Shown: one piece after another, positions 46,098 to 57,506 of the stretch | How positions within the stretch are numbered: the stretch's first letter is position 1 | Layout of the letters: each line of letters starts with the position of its first letter | Source: Heterodera schachtii | Taxonomy: Eukaryota > Nematoda > Chromadorea > Rhabditida > Heteroderidae | Reading direction: 5' to 3' | Assembly (NCBI GenBank): GCA_023374025.1 | Contig: SIJG01000063.1 | Coordinates: 566,216 to 630,215 of the forward strand | DNA: 64,000 nucleotides | Position numbers and translations under genes: made by a program | Notes under the pieces: model-generated | Told to the model about the DNA's origin: nothing | Databases searched by the model: none | The model's input: only the letters and a program-made list of their open reading frames with translations

Positions 46098-47423
46098 ATT
46101 GCTGTATAAGATAGTCAACTTAGATGAAAGATTATTTCCAAATAATTTTTTTTTTATTGTCTGGCCTAATGTTTTTTATTTTTAATGCGTGTGAATAAAC
46201 AGGCTATCTGAAAAAATTCTTATTCATACAAATGAAGCATGACCAAAGATGCCGGGTTTAATCAAATGATGCGGGATTTAGCCCAATTATTCCGGGATTT
46301 AATTCTTTGATGCCGGGATTTAAATTAATGATGCGTAATTTAAACCAAAAATATCGAGCTTTAATCAAATGGTACGAGATTTAAAGCTAAATAATGTGGG
46401 ATAATCCGCAGAATGGAGTATGTTATCCTGACGAACACATTTACCGCAATAAACAAAGTTCAGTTTCTTTTAGCCATAAATTAGCAAGATAATTAAAATT
46501 TGAAAAAAAATTATGAATATATATAATCTTCAAGAATAAAAAATTTTAAATAAAAGAAAATTATCAGTTAATAGCTGTTAATAAATTGGGATTAATTAAT
46601 AATACAAAATAATAATAGAATCTAAATTTTCTAAAATTTTTATATATTTTTTTTCTAACGGTAACAATTTTTCCGAGGCTAGAATTTGCATAATATCTCT
46701 TGTTTTTAAATCCTGGCTTCAATGCGACGATGAGGAGCTTCTCGTTTTAAGAAAATCGCGTTATTATATTATTTTTTGAAACAATTTATTATTTAATTTT
46801 TTATTTTTTATGCCCATAAAAAACTTTTCATTTTCCACAACGAAAATGAATTATTCCCTTTTAAAGGATTTTTAGGCCCTAAATCTTACCTATTTTTGGC
46901 AGTTTATTTAGAAAAGGAAAATATATTTTCTTACGTTAAAAAACAACATTACTCGAATATATATTTACATTATTATCTATGCATTGCCTGTCTAATAATT
47001 TATATGCGCAATTTGTTGGTTTATAAAAAAATTCAAATCTGAGCACTCAAAACACAAAAGGTACCGAAACATAAAAAAGGTTTAAATAAATATTTTTTAA
47101 TTATATTCTAATAATTATTGAACAGTGCATAAAATATCTTAGATGTAATTTTATGATTCAGAAAGTTAAAAACAAATAATATCTTTGGGAAAGAAAAGAT
47201 TATGAACCTTTCAAAATTTTCTTAAAATAATACCTATTTAGAAGCATTTTTTACGTGGCTAATTTTTTAATTAAAAAAAATTTTTTTTTTTTTTTTTATA
47301 AAAATCATTAAAAGAAAAATCTCTTTTAATGACAACATAATAAAAAAGATTTGACAATTTTTGAAATAAATTTCAAAAAATTCCAATTTTCACAAGGGTT
47401 GGGACAAACATAACATTCCAAAA
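46098..47423. other. Intergenic with heptad-repeat relic
   Basis: No intact gene. 46243-46400 is a decayed heptad-repeat stretch. The rest is AT-rich, with a T16 run near 47281-47297. Confidence 0.5.
46243..46400 (+). pseudogene. Decayed heptad-repeat (PGFN) relic
   Basis: Repeated GATGCCGGGTTTAATCAAATGATGC-like units with substitutions and indels (GATGCGGGATTTAGCCC, GATGCCGGGATTTAAATTAATG), related to exon 2 of the gene at 6646 but in no open frame. It lies about 39 kb from the intact gene. Confidence 0.55.
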
Positions 47424-49760
47424 TCAATCCAATTCTGTGCAACTTGGGGCGTGTCCAATTTTGTAGTCCGCTCCACAGCAATACCAAAATTGGAATTTGC
47501 ATGTACAAGTCATCTTGAAATCATTTTTTATATTATGAATTTATTATATATTAATATAAATCACATGATTGCATCCACTAATTTTCTCCACGTGAATTTT
47601 GCATCCGGGGCATTGCGTAAATCTGTTGACGACCATTTCTGATAATTGATTGTCTCTTAAAAATTTTTCTTAATAGCGCAAGAGCAATGAAAATTGCTTT
47701 TAATCGAGTAGCTTTTCGCACAATTCAGTTTATTTTTTTTTTCTTCTTTTATTTTTTGTTTTTACTTGATAATTATTATAAGATTAATTAATTACTTAAT
47801 TTTGGTTTTTGTTTTTACATTACTTGAGATTTCGTTGAATTTGCTCATTTTGTTGTTTGGCAAACTGTTCGCATGTCAAATTGTTGTGCTCTTCTGCCCA
47901 TTTTGCATTGCATTTGCGACACATTTCGTAATGGCACTCGGAGCAATGAAATTTCAATTTATCATATGAGTCATTAGCTTTTTGTTTTAATTTTAATAAT
48001 CCTAAAGCATTATATAGGTTATTGTTAGCGACGGGAAGTGGACAATCCATGTCAATGGCATAATTGCATTTAGGACATCTAAATTAGTAGTTCATTATTA
48101 ATTTAATAATTCATAATTATTCTTAAATGACCGTTCCAAGCAAAGACCAGCCGCAGAAACACAAAATTCAACACACTGATTTTCCAGAGTTACAATTGCC
48201 TCGAGCTCATCGGGTAACAGAGATTTTAATTCTTCTTAATTATTTAAAAAATTTGATAAGAATATATTAATTATAATTTACGCCATGGAATTGGATTTCC
48301 ACATTTCTCCGCCATGCATTTCAGTCCCAGCCAACCGCGCGCGAATGGTTTCGTTTCGAGTGCCGCTTTTGTGTATCCTTGAAGGCATTCTCGGCAGAAG
48401 GCATGCGATTTTTCTGGAAATTTTTATGAAAGTTATTTTGATGAACATTTATCTTGTGGTACAAAATTCGTATTTTTTGGTATGTTGGTCCAATATTTTC
48501 AAAAGGAAGTGAAATTTTGCAGCATAACACTTTGCGACATATGGGGTTAAATTCATTACAAATTTTTAGGTAAAAAAATAGACTTTTTGGCCAATGCTTA
48601 CAAAGTTTGTCCTTATTTTGAAAATGTCTTCAAATTAGGGCTGCACCAAAGAAATAGCACAAAAAAATCAAAAAAAAAATCAAACAAAATTAGCAGATTT
48701 CGCAGAAAAAAAAATATTTAAGTAAGAAAAAAATATAAATCAAAATCTCACTTTCAAAAATGAGAAAAATGGGAAAAAAATGATTAAATCAGATTTAAAT
48801 TTCAAATTTTTAGCAATGAAAATTTTTAAAAATAAAATCAATTCCTAGTGTGCTTTTTTAGAAAATTGATGATCTTTTTTAATTTAATTACTGTTTACAG
48901 ACTAGGGGAATTATGGTTTTTTTGACCCTCCGTAATTAGGATTTATGGATTTTTGTAACTGAAAAATCTCCCAAATTACGGATTTCCGTAAATAAAACTT
49001 TTATATTTGAAAAAAGTTCATTAATTAGAGATTTATACCTTTTCTCCCTTCTTTTGAAGTGCTCCCAATTAATTGATCACAGAAACAGAGTTGATCATAT
49101 GTTACATAATCACAACAAATCAGACATCCCATACAGTCATCGGGCACACTTGCTTTATCTAAAAAATTAAATTAATATTCTTAAAATTTCAAATTAATAA
49201 TTGATAAATATTAATTAATTTTACCATTCTCATAAGAATGATTTTGGTCAGAATGTTCAGGTTCATTCAAAAATTCACTTTGATTTTGTAGATTATTCAA
49301 ACTTTCTTCTACATTGTTTTGTGCAACAATTCCTTCTAAAATATTTTCGTGTATAATTATTAATGAATATGCTAAATTAACCAATTATTATTAATTATAG
49401 CATCGCGAACTAATTCGCTAATATCTAAGAGTATTTTTTGGGTTAATGAAACTTAAAATAGTCATAAAATGCAACAAAAAAATCTATTATGCTTAGAATA
49501 AAACTTAAAAAAATGATTTTTGAGCGTTGACTTTCCAGTTTTTAAATCTTTTTACATTATATTTGCATCCCTAAGTTTTATAGTTTTAAATGATGATTTC
49601 TTTTACCATTATCATTATCTTCTTCAAAATGATCAATTGAGTCGAAAAATTCGCTATTTCCTTCCTCATCAAAATGTTTTGGATTTCTCCCATAAATTTG
49701 TTGAGCCAAGCCAAAAAAGAGGCAAATACACAATAAATTAGTGATAATATTTAATGGCAT
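47424..49760 (-). CDS. RBR copy F: intact secreted RBR ubiquitin-ligase-like protein
   Basis: Eight exons in phase total exactly 352 codons: 49760-49607, 49335-49225, 49158-49039, 48413-48282, 48234-48132, 48078-47824, 47655-47565, 47513-47424. Residues 1-24 are a signal peptide (ITNLLCICLFFGLAQQ); 25-88 acidic; 89-172 RING1 (CLIC, CFCDQ, HAFCRECLQGYTKAAL, CMAEKC); 173-206 helical linker; 207-291 IBR with the full C6HC set (CPKC, CSEC, CRKC, EHNNLTC); 292-351 RING2 (CPGCKIHVEKISGC, CTCKFQFWYCCG, GHAPSC). RBR ligases form a thioester on the RING2 cysteine, here the Cys of SGC. It differs from copies A-C in having one RING1 module and no SPKF exons. A 620-bp AT-rich intron splits RING1. The cleanest family member here; secretion is predicted, activity inferred. 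Confidence 0.85.
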
Positions 49761-51489
49761 ATCTAAATTAAAAAATTGTTAGTTTTTTTTTATAAATTTA
49801 CTTAACAAAAACTGCTGGCATGCAAAAATCGTGAAAACATAAAAAATAGAACCGCTAATTTCTCGTTTTATACAACACTAAAGTATCTACATTATTATAA
49901 TGTAATAATAAGACATCACAAATTCTGTGGAAAAATTATATTAAGATAAAATTTGACATATATATTAATCGATGTTCATACAAAAAATCGATAAAAATTC
50001 TATTCAATGTTACTTAATGATTATTATATGTAAATGAAAAAACTCTCTACTCAAATGGGCATAGTAATTTAAATTCAAAATCCAATAATTTGTGAGTCCA
50101 TTAAAATAAAATCAATTTGATTAAAATATTTTACACAAATGTTTTTTATTATAATACATGCAAAAAAAGCAAATATATAATAAAATAATGATGATATTTA
50201 TTTAATGTCTTATCAATTTTTAAAGCTTTTTTTTTATAAATTTATTTAAAAAAATGCGGGCCAGGGAAAATCGAGAAACAATAAAAAATAGATGAACCCT
50301 ATCCTTAGCAAGGAAAAATTATCAGAACTTTTAAAAAATAATTGGACAATTTGGACAAATCCATAAAAAACACAAAATTTTAATCGGATCAACCATGAAC
50401 AAAAATATTTATGAGTGTCATGTTTGAAAGCCAAATGTGTCGGCACTTTCTTATATTTTTGTCTTGAAAAGGCATTGCAATATTTTTAACATTGCCTTTA
50501 ATTTGGCTTTTGTACAATTATAAAAATTAATTCATAAAATAATAATTTATAATTTAAATAGGGCACTACCAATTCATAATGATTTATGTTAAATTAATAT
50601 GTATTATGTGCTAAAAACGCCAAATATGTACATATATATGTGCCAAAAAAACCCCCAAAATATGTGCTAAAAACCCCAAAAAAAGGCCAAAATATGTGCC
50701 AAAAAATGAAGAAAAACTGGTCAAAAATAAGTTTATTTCTCAAGAAAGTCTCGTTTTTTATCCATTTCGCTAGCACAATGCTAATCAAAAGCATTTCAAT
50801 GCTTTTTGGCGTAAATTTTTTCTCCCTCTCATAGATTTACTTATTTTCCGGAATATTTTTTTTGTTAAAATACAAATTTTGCCTTAAAAGCGAAAAAAGT
50901 CATGAAAAGGGTCAAAAATGTAAAAAAGAAAAAATTGAAAATTTTTGGGGGCATTTTGCCAAGAATTTTTATAGCCAAAAAATTAAACCTTTGTAAAAAA
51001 ATTTAAATTTTATCAAAAAATCGCCAAAATATGTGACCAAAACTGCCGAAACCCCAAAATATGTTTTTATTTCCAAAAAGCCCAAATATTTTTAATATGT
51101 GCTAAAAACTACGCTCTGATTGAAAGGAAGACAAGTAAAAATGCTATTTTTGAGCTTTTCATGCGATAGCATATGCGCAAAAAAAATATGTAAAAACATA
51201 TAAATCCGTTCCCTGATCATGTATCACTCAAATAAAAAAAAGCAATTAGAATTTTGGAAATTTGCAGTATCAAAAAAATTAGACCACTTCTTATTAAGAG
51301 ATGTTTTGGAATCATTATAATTTCAATTTAAGAAATGGGAACGGTGCTTGAAGGTATTTTGAAAAATGTATAAAATATAAAAAATATTACTAAAAAAATT
51401 AAACACTAATGATCAAGCAAAGAAGATTAAAACCAAAAAAAATTATGAGTCTATTAAAATAAAAAAAGTTAAAAAAAAATCACGTAATC
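49761..51489. other. Intergenic, repeat-rich
   Basis: 49761-50290 is promoter-side DNA related to that of copies A-C (second TTTTTTATAAATTTA...AAATGCGGGCCAGGGAAAATCGAG near 50230). 50836-51215 matches the dispersed repeat at 15892-16280. No gene. Confidence 0.5.
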
Positions 51490-52045
51490 ACCCTACTCAA
51501 ATGATCATTTCTCTTTTTTTGACAATATTTTAATTGTTTTGTATAATAAATCACTCTATAAAATTTCCATTTATCTGTTTATAGACTTTTACATAAAAAA
51601 TTCACCGCAGTAATTAGCAAACATAATCCAGCAAAAACGACAATGATTTATTTTTGGCGCTTACTCAATGAAGTAAAAAAGCTCTCGTGTTAGGTATTTC
51701 AGAATATATAAAACTTTTACCAGATGTGATACTGGCAAAATTTGATAATTTTTAAATACAGTGCATAAATCTGTGAATACCTTTAGGTGCTAAATTTAGG
51801 TGAAGCGCAAATTTGGAATAATTAATTTAAATGTTAAAAATTGTAAATAAAAAATCTTCGAAGGAAAAAATAACCTATATTTAAGAAATAATTAAATTGT
51901 CAATTACTGTTAAAAAACTCGAATGAATTTTCAATTATTTCCCGGAAATTCCTTCAATTTGAAAATTATTTCAACCTTATCAATTTTTAATTAAAACAGA
52001 ATTTTAGTTTCATTTTTTTCTTTTCAGTTTATAAATAAATACTTT
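51490..52045. repeat. Dispersed repeat family R2, copy 1
   Basis: Contains CACCGCAGTAATTAGCAAACATAATCCAGC and, further on, GGCGCTTACTCAATGAAGTA, CTCTCGTGTTAGGTATTTCA. Nearly the same order and sequence recur at 52970-53640 (copy 2) and in part at 55925-56290 (copy 3). Confidence 0.7.
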
Positions 52046-52379
52046 AGGTTTATGCTATTTGGCGAACTATTTGCACGTTAAAAATTTTATTTTAATTTTT
52101 TATTGTCGAAAAATGAAAATCTTACAAAGAAATTATTTTTAATTAACCAATTTTACGAAATAATTTTTGTTCAGCAAATGTGCAAGCCACTAGACCACCA
52201 ATATAAGAAAGCATGATGTTAGAAGTTTTCTTAAAACATTTTCACATTGAATTATTAATCTTATACCAACAAATAAAAAAAATAATTGATATTGAATACG
52301 AACGACACAAATATATGATATGAATCAAAAGGTTAAAAGACACAACAAATATATGAGTGAGTTTATGTTCCTTGGGAAC

Positions 52380-52890
52380 GCATTAAAATACATTAGTGAT
52401 CGCCAGCACTGTTTTAAAGTTCGAGCTTCTTGGCGTCGAATATGAGTCCTTCTTCCCTTGCTTCTTTCAAGAATACCATGAAGCTCTGTTTGCTGTATGG
52501 CATAAAGCGACCAGCTACGATACTGGACATAAACTTAACTGCCTCAGAGCCTTCGGGATCAGGATTTGTCACCAGAGGATTCTAAAAAGTTAAGGAAAAG
52601 CGTGTCTCAAAATGTTGCAGCATTATTATGTAGCAATAATATTTCCGTTTCAAAGTACGCTGACTGACTTAAGGAATGATGCTGCGTCGTGCTTTTCGGT
52701 GGCGCGTATACATCACATTGACGCGACCATTCTTCCACATTCGACGTGTCGGATGAAATGAATCAGCCAGAAAACCAAGCGTAAAGGTGCCATGGCGTCC
52801 AACTTTAATTGAGAAGTTAAATTAATCGAACAATTTATGGGACGTCTTAATGTGGCTGTTCATTTAATGAGACACACTATCTATAAAACC
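52380..52890 (-). other. GC-richer island with two short unidentified ORFs
   Basis: On the minus strand: first VGRHGTFTLGFLADSFHPTR, then MWKNGRVNVMYTRHRKARRS and a stop (52800 to about 52668); then, after a TTTTTAG acceptor-like site, NPLVTNPDPEGSEAVKFMSS, AGRFMPYSKQSFMVFLKEAR and a stop near 52415 (from about 52584). Codon content is unlike the AT-rich neighbours. Inverse GTGTCTCA/TGAGACAC motifs at 52598 and 52872 bracket the first ORF. Copies of repeat R2 flank the island. I recognise no family; captured transposon, virus-like or foreign DNA are all possible. Confidence 0.35.
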
Positions 52891-52969
52891 AAAACAGGGA
52901 CACACTTACAATTATCAAGTGTGAACTTTATTTTTTACGTTAAATGTTCTTTATTTATTAATGAACAAT

Positions 52970-53640
52970 CAATCACCCTACTCAAATGATCATTTCTCTT
53001 TTTATTGACAATATTTTAATTGTTTTGTATAATAAATCACTCTATCAAATTTCCATTTATCTGTTTACAGACTTTTACATAAAAAATTCACCGCAGTAAT
53101 TAGCAAACATAATCCAGCAAAAACGACAATGATTTACATTTTTGGTGGCGTTAATTCGCTACTATTCTCTGTTTATAGATAATATTTTACATCAAAAATT
53201 CACCGGAAGTAATTAGCAAACATAATCTAATAAAGGATTTATTTTTGGCGCTTACTCAATGAAGTAAAAAAGCTCTCGTGTTAGGTATTTCAGAATATAT
53301 AAAACTTTTACCAGATGTGATACTGGCAAAATTTGATAATTTTTAAATACAGTGCATAAATCTGTGAATACCTTTAGGTGTTAAATTTAGGTAAAGCGCA
53401 AATTTGTAATGATTAATTTAAATGTTAAATTGTAAATAAAAAATCTTCGAAGGAAAAAATACTATATTTAAGAAAAATTAAATTGTCAATTACTGTTAAA
53501 AAACTCGAATGAATTTTCAATTATTTTCCCGGAAATTCCTTCAATTTGAAAATTATTTCAACCTTATCAGTTTTTAATTTAAACAGAAATTTAGTTTCAT
53601 TTTTTCTTTTGAGTTTATAAATAAATACTTTGCATTTGAG
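52970..53640. repeat. Dispersed repeat family R2, copy 2
   Basis: Matches 51490-52045, with an additional internal copy of CACCGGAAGTAATTAGCAAACATAATC (53202). Direct orientation relative to copy 1. Confidence 0.7.
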
Positions 53641-54608
53641 CCATTTTTGAGGAAAAAATAAACAATTTTGCCATTTTTGGATCAAATTTTCAAATATATG
53701 ATAAAATGGGGTCCTGTGGTGCCAACGTTAGGCAGCGCCGGGAAAAAACCAATTTATAAAGAAAATTTCATAGAATTTGCAAAAAATTGCCCATTTTTCT
53801 TGAAAAAATTTAATTTTCTGGCTACGGGCCTGATAGCAATTTTTTGGCGCTATATGGAAAGTCACCACTTTTGAATTTTATCAAAAAGTAAAAACAAAAG
53901 GGGGGACACTTTTGGTTTGTAAAATTTTTTAATATATAGTCATGAAAATTTATTCAATGGGGTTTTTGGGGTCCATGACCTCGAATTAGATGTCAGATTC
54001 GTGATCAGCAACCTCTAAAGCCCCGGATAACAAATTTTCATGGTTTTTTATCACAAAAAAATTTTGCAAAACAAAAAGGTCCCCCCTTTATTTATTCAAA
54101 AACGGTAACTTTGCATCTAGCGCCGGGCGACTGATCAAAATGAAAAAAGTTGATCAGCACCTGATCAAAAAAAGTGGATCATTACAAACAATTTTTTAGT
54201 GTTGGTGTGAGGAAGTCGGATAAAACTAATAATAATAATTCTAAGTTAATTAATTATTCCTCGGGTGTTAATTACTCGACTGATCAGTTTGGAAGAGTTA
54301 GGGTAGAGGGGGGGGGGGGGGGGGGGATGATCAAAACGAATAAAATACTCAAAAAATTATAATAAGAAAAAATTAGCTGAATTGGAGGTAAAGTATTTTT
54401 ATTGCCTTTAAATGGATGACTGTTAGATGATATAGCCTACATAATTGGCTCATAAAAGACTGACTGATTTGTGAAAAATTACCCCACTACTAATGAATTA
54501 TAAATCCAATTAATTAATTAGTTGAAATTTTCGAGGGTTTTTTGTTAACTGAGTGAGAAAAATTCGAAATGAAAAATCTTTTTATTATAATTTATCAATG
54601 AAATTAAG
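53641..54608. other. Intergenic
   Basis: No gene seen. Holds a G homopolymer of about 18 at 54309-54327 and a TGATCA-rich patch near 54130-54180. Confidence 0.45.
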
Positions 54609-55832
54609 TTGTTCCCAAATGTGCCAATTGTGGTCAGAGATGAGCTGAAAGAACAAGTGTCAGCCCATTGGAAAAATGTGATTGGCACAGTGAATGAAGA
54701 CGGAAGTGAAGACTTGACGGCACAATATGAACAAATTTATGCGAAATTATTGGCACAACAAAACAAAACTGAATGGAAATGTGCAACAAAAAGTGAAAAA
54801 AGCGGACAAACAAAAATTGGTAAAAAAAATTAAAATTAAATAAATTTATTCCAAATTAAAAATTTAGTGCAAAAAATCGGTGAGCGGACAAAAACTGAAA
54901 ATTTTGGTGGTATCGTCGCCCATTTTTGACACACTTCCGCCAAAAAAGGCGGGCGGAACTGAAATAATGATTTATGCGTTGACCGAGTCGCTGGTCAAGC
55001 TTGGCCATGACGTAAGTCATTAATAAAAATTTAAAATGAAACAAAAAATTTAATTAATTTTTCAACTATTTAATTGGATAATTAATTTAAAAACCAATTG
55101 ACTCAAATTTAAGGCATAATAATCAAAATTACGACCATTTAATTGGCTTAATTAATTTAAAAGAAAAATTGACTGCAATTAAAGGTCACTTTGCTTGCAT
55201 TGTCTGGCTCAGAAACGAGTGCAAAACTGTTCGAAATTCCATTCAAAACGTACAAATTTTATTAATGTTTTTTGGAAAAAACTTTTTTTCCACAGTAACC
55301 CATGGGCATGCAAAGACAATTGGGTGAAGTGTCAACTGTCAGTAATTTACAATCAGGTAATTAAATGTGTAATAAACATTTATTTTTGGCACGGCACGGT
55401 CAAGTTTTTGCATCCAATTAGATTTGGCAAATTTCCGATTAGTTACCGAGTTTTTTCCGAGAAAATTGGTAAACCGATTTTTCTGGGGACAAATTAATTA
55501 AAACAATGACAAAAAATAAAATTGTAAAAAATTGATTTCTATTAATTTATCGCTTTTCAAATTTATATTTTTTCAAATAGAAAATGATAAAAAATAACCA
55601 AAAAATAGTTATTAAACAATAAATTTACTCCAGGAAATGGTCAAACGACATGCACATGAATATGACATTGTGCACTTCCATGACCCGTCAAGTTTCATCG
55701 AATTCCGGCACTTTTTGAACCACGCGGTCCACACACAGCACATGCCCGTGGACGACACCGTCTTCTTTGGCCTATTCATTGATGTCCCGCACATTTCGAT
55801 CAGTGAAGAGCAACAGCGGTTGACACCAATTG
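54609..55832 (+). pseudogene. Bacterial-like group 1 (GT4-type) glycosyltransferase, truncated and frameshifted
   Basis: Exons: about 54609-54819, 54868-55011, 55185-55249, 55296-55356, 55634-55832. After an N-terminal exon (PIVVRDELKEQVSAHWKNVI) the product shows the N-terminal Rossmann half of a group 1 glycosyltransferase: LKILVVSSPIFDTLPP, GGTEIMIYALTESLVKLGHD, VTLLALSGSETSAKLFEIPF, EYDIVHFHDPSS, FGLFIDVPHISISEEQQRLT. These enzymes move sugar from a nucleotide-sugar donor; the donor-binding C-terminal half is missing. The A6 run at 54871-54876 leaves exons 1 and 2 one base out of phase (five A would fit). From about 55925 repeat R2 begins and no further exon was found. Signal peptide not found. 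The domain type is best known from bacteria, which with the introns raises old horizontal transfer; unproven. Confidence 0.65.
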
Positions 55833-57506
55833 GTAAAGGCACTATTAATCAATTAATTAGTGGGGAGCTTAATTATATCATTAGTGGATCTTATACAATT
55901 TGAGCGTCTTGCTTGCGGCGTTTTCAATTCCTTAATTTTTTACTTTTACATCAAAAATTACAGGAAGTAATTAGCAAACATAATCCAATAAAAACGACAA
56001 TGATTTACATTTTTGGTGGCGTTAATTCGCTACTATTCTCTGTTTATAGATAATATTTTACATCAAAAATTCACCGGAAGTAATTAGCAAACATAATCTA
56101 ATAAAGGATTTGTTTTTAACGCTTACTCAATGAAGTAAAAAAGCTCTCGTGTCAGGTTTTTCAGAATATATAAAACTTTTACCAGATGTGATACTGGCAA
56201 AATTTGATAAATTTTTAAAAAATTGTAAATAAAAAATCTTCAAAGGAAAAAATAACCTATATTTAAAAAATAATTATCAATTAATGGCGATGTTAATAAA
56301 ATGGTGAGTTCATTTTTATAAAAATATTTTATCTGAATAATCATTTAACATTTAATTAATGGCAATTGAGTCCCGTTTTTTATTGGCCAAATCTGTAAAA
56401 AAAAAAAACTGCTAAAATTTCTTAATTTTCCCGGCGCCTCTCTCACTTCAGTATTTTCTATTGGGTACAAAATTTAATATTATTTAAATTTTTTATGAAA
56501 TATTTTATTATAAAATCAATTTAAATTATTTTTTTGTAATATTTTTCGCTTTCATCTGATGATGGAAAACACAACCATAAATTAAATTAAGAAGCATTGT
56601 CGCACTTTTACTTATTACACAGTCTCTCATTAGTCTCTCATTTGCTTTATGTCCGTAATAAATAAACTAATTAATTTGCGGGAAGTTCAGTCGCTTCGTT
56701 CGCTCCAAATGCCTTCTTAATGAATGCTTATTTGAAAATGTCACTGCGTCCTTATGAATGATGCCTTAATAATACCTTGTCAGGTGAATTTCTGGGCGAG
56801 ACTTTCTCGTAAATACTTTTGGACAAATAACACAATTTTGAAACTTTTTTTCATTTAAAAAAATCAACTCAAAAAAATTAATTAGATCTAAAACAATAAA
56901 AAAAAAATTTTGTCCCCATTGGGCGGTCTCAGCCGACAACATAAAACAAAAAAATGGATTAATTTTACGTTATTAAAGAGTACGACAAATTAATCCAAGA
57001 TCTTTGAACCAAAAATGCTTCAGTGAACTATAGGTAGAGAAGCCAAAAAACAGTGTTTATATTTTACGAATTTTTAATATTTAAGAAAATTAATTTAACT
57101 TTTGAAGCTTTCCAAATAGTAATTAATGAAAAATCTGATTTTTTGAAACAAATTTTTTGAAATTCTTGAACAAAAAAATATATAGAAAGGAAAATGCAAT
57201 TTTTAACTAAAAGATAAATTCCCGATATATTCAATTCATTTTTATAATTAAAAATTTTAATAAAAATGAATTCTGAAACAATTTAAAAGTGAAACTTTGA
57301 AGTTGTTTACACATTTCGTGCTTTTTCTTATGTCAAAATTAAATAATACTGTTATACCGATTAACTTTTAACATATTTAAATTTTCTATACTCATAATGG
57401 CACAATTAGGCAATTTTTTTTAATCCCTTTAAACAAAGTTCAATTTAAATTCTTTCGATTATATCAATTTTTTATTTTAGAAGAAATAATTTAACATTTA
57501 CAATAC
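55833..57506. repeat. Repeat R2 copy 3 and AT-rich intergenic
   Basis: 55925-56290 carries R2 motifs (two CAGGAAGTAATTAGCAAACAT-type units, ACGCTTACTCAATGAAGTA). 56290-57506 shows no gene; it is the upstream region of the 7TM receptor. Confidence 0.55.

Noticed and set aside
54174..54362. Plus-strand 62-codon frame before the glycosyltransferase as its signal-peptide exon
   Set aside because: It crosses the G18 homopolymer, has no hydrophobic core and no donor joining to 54609.
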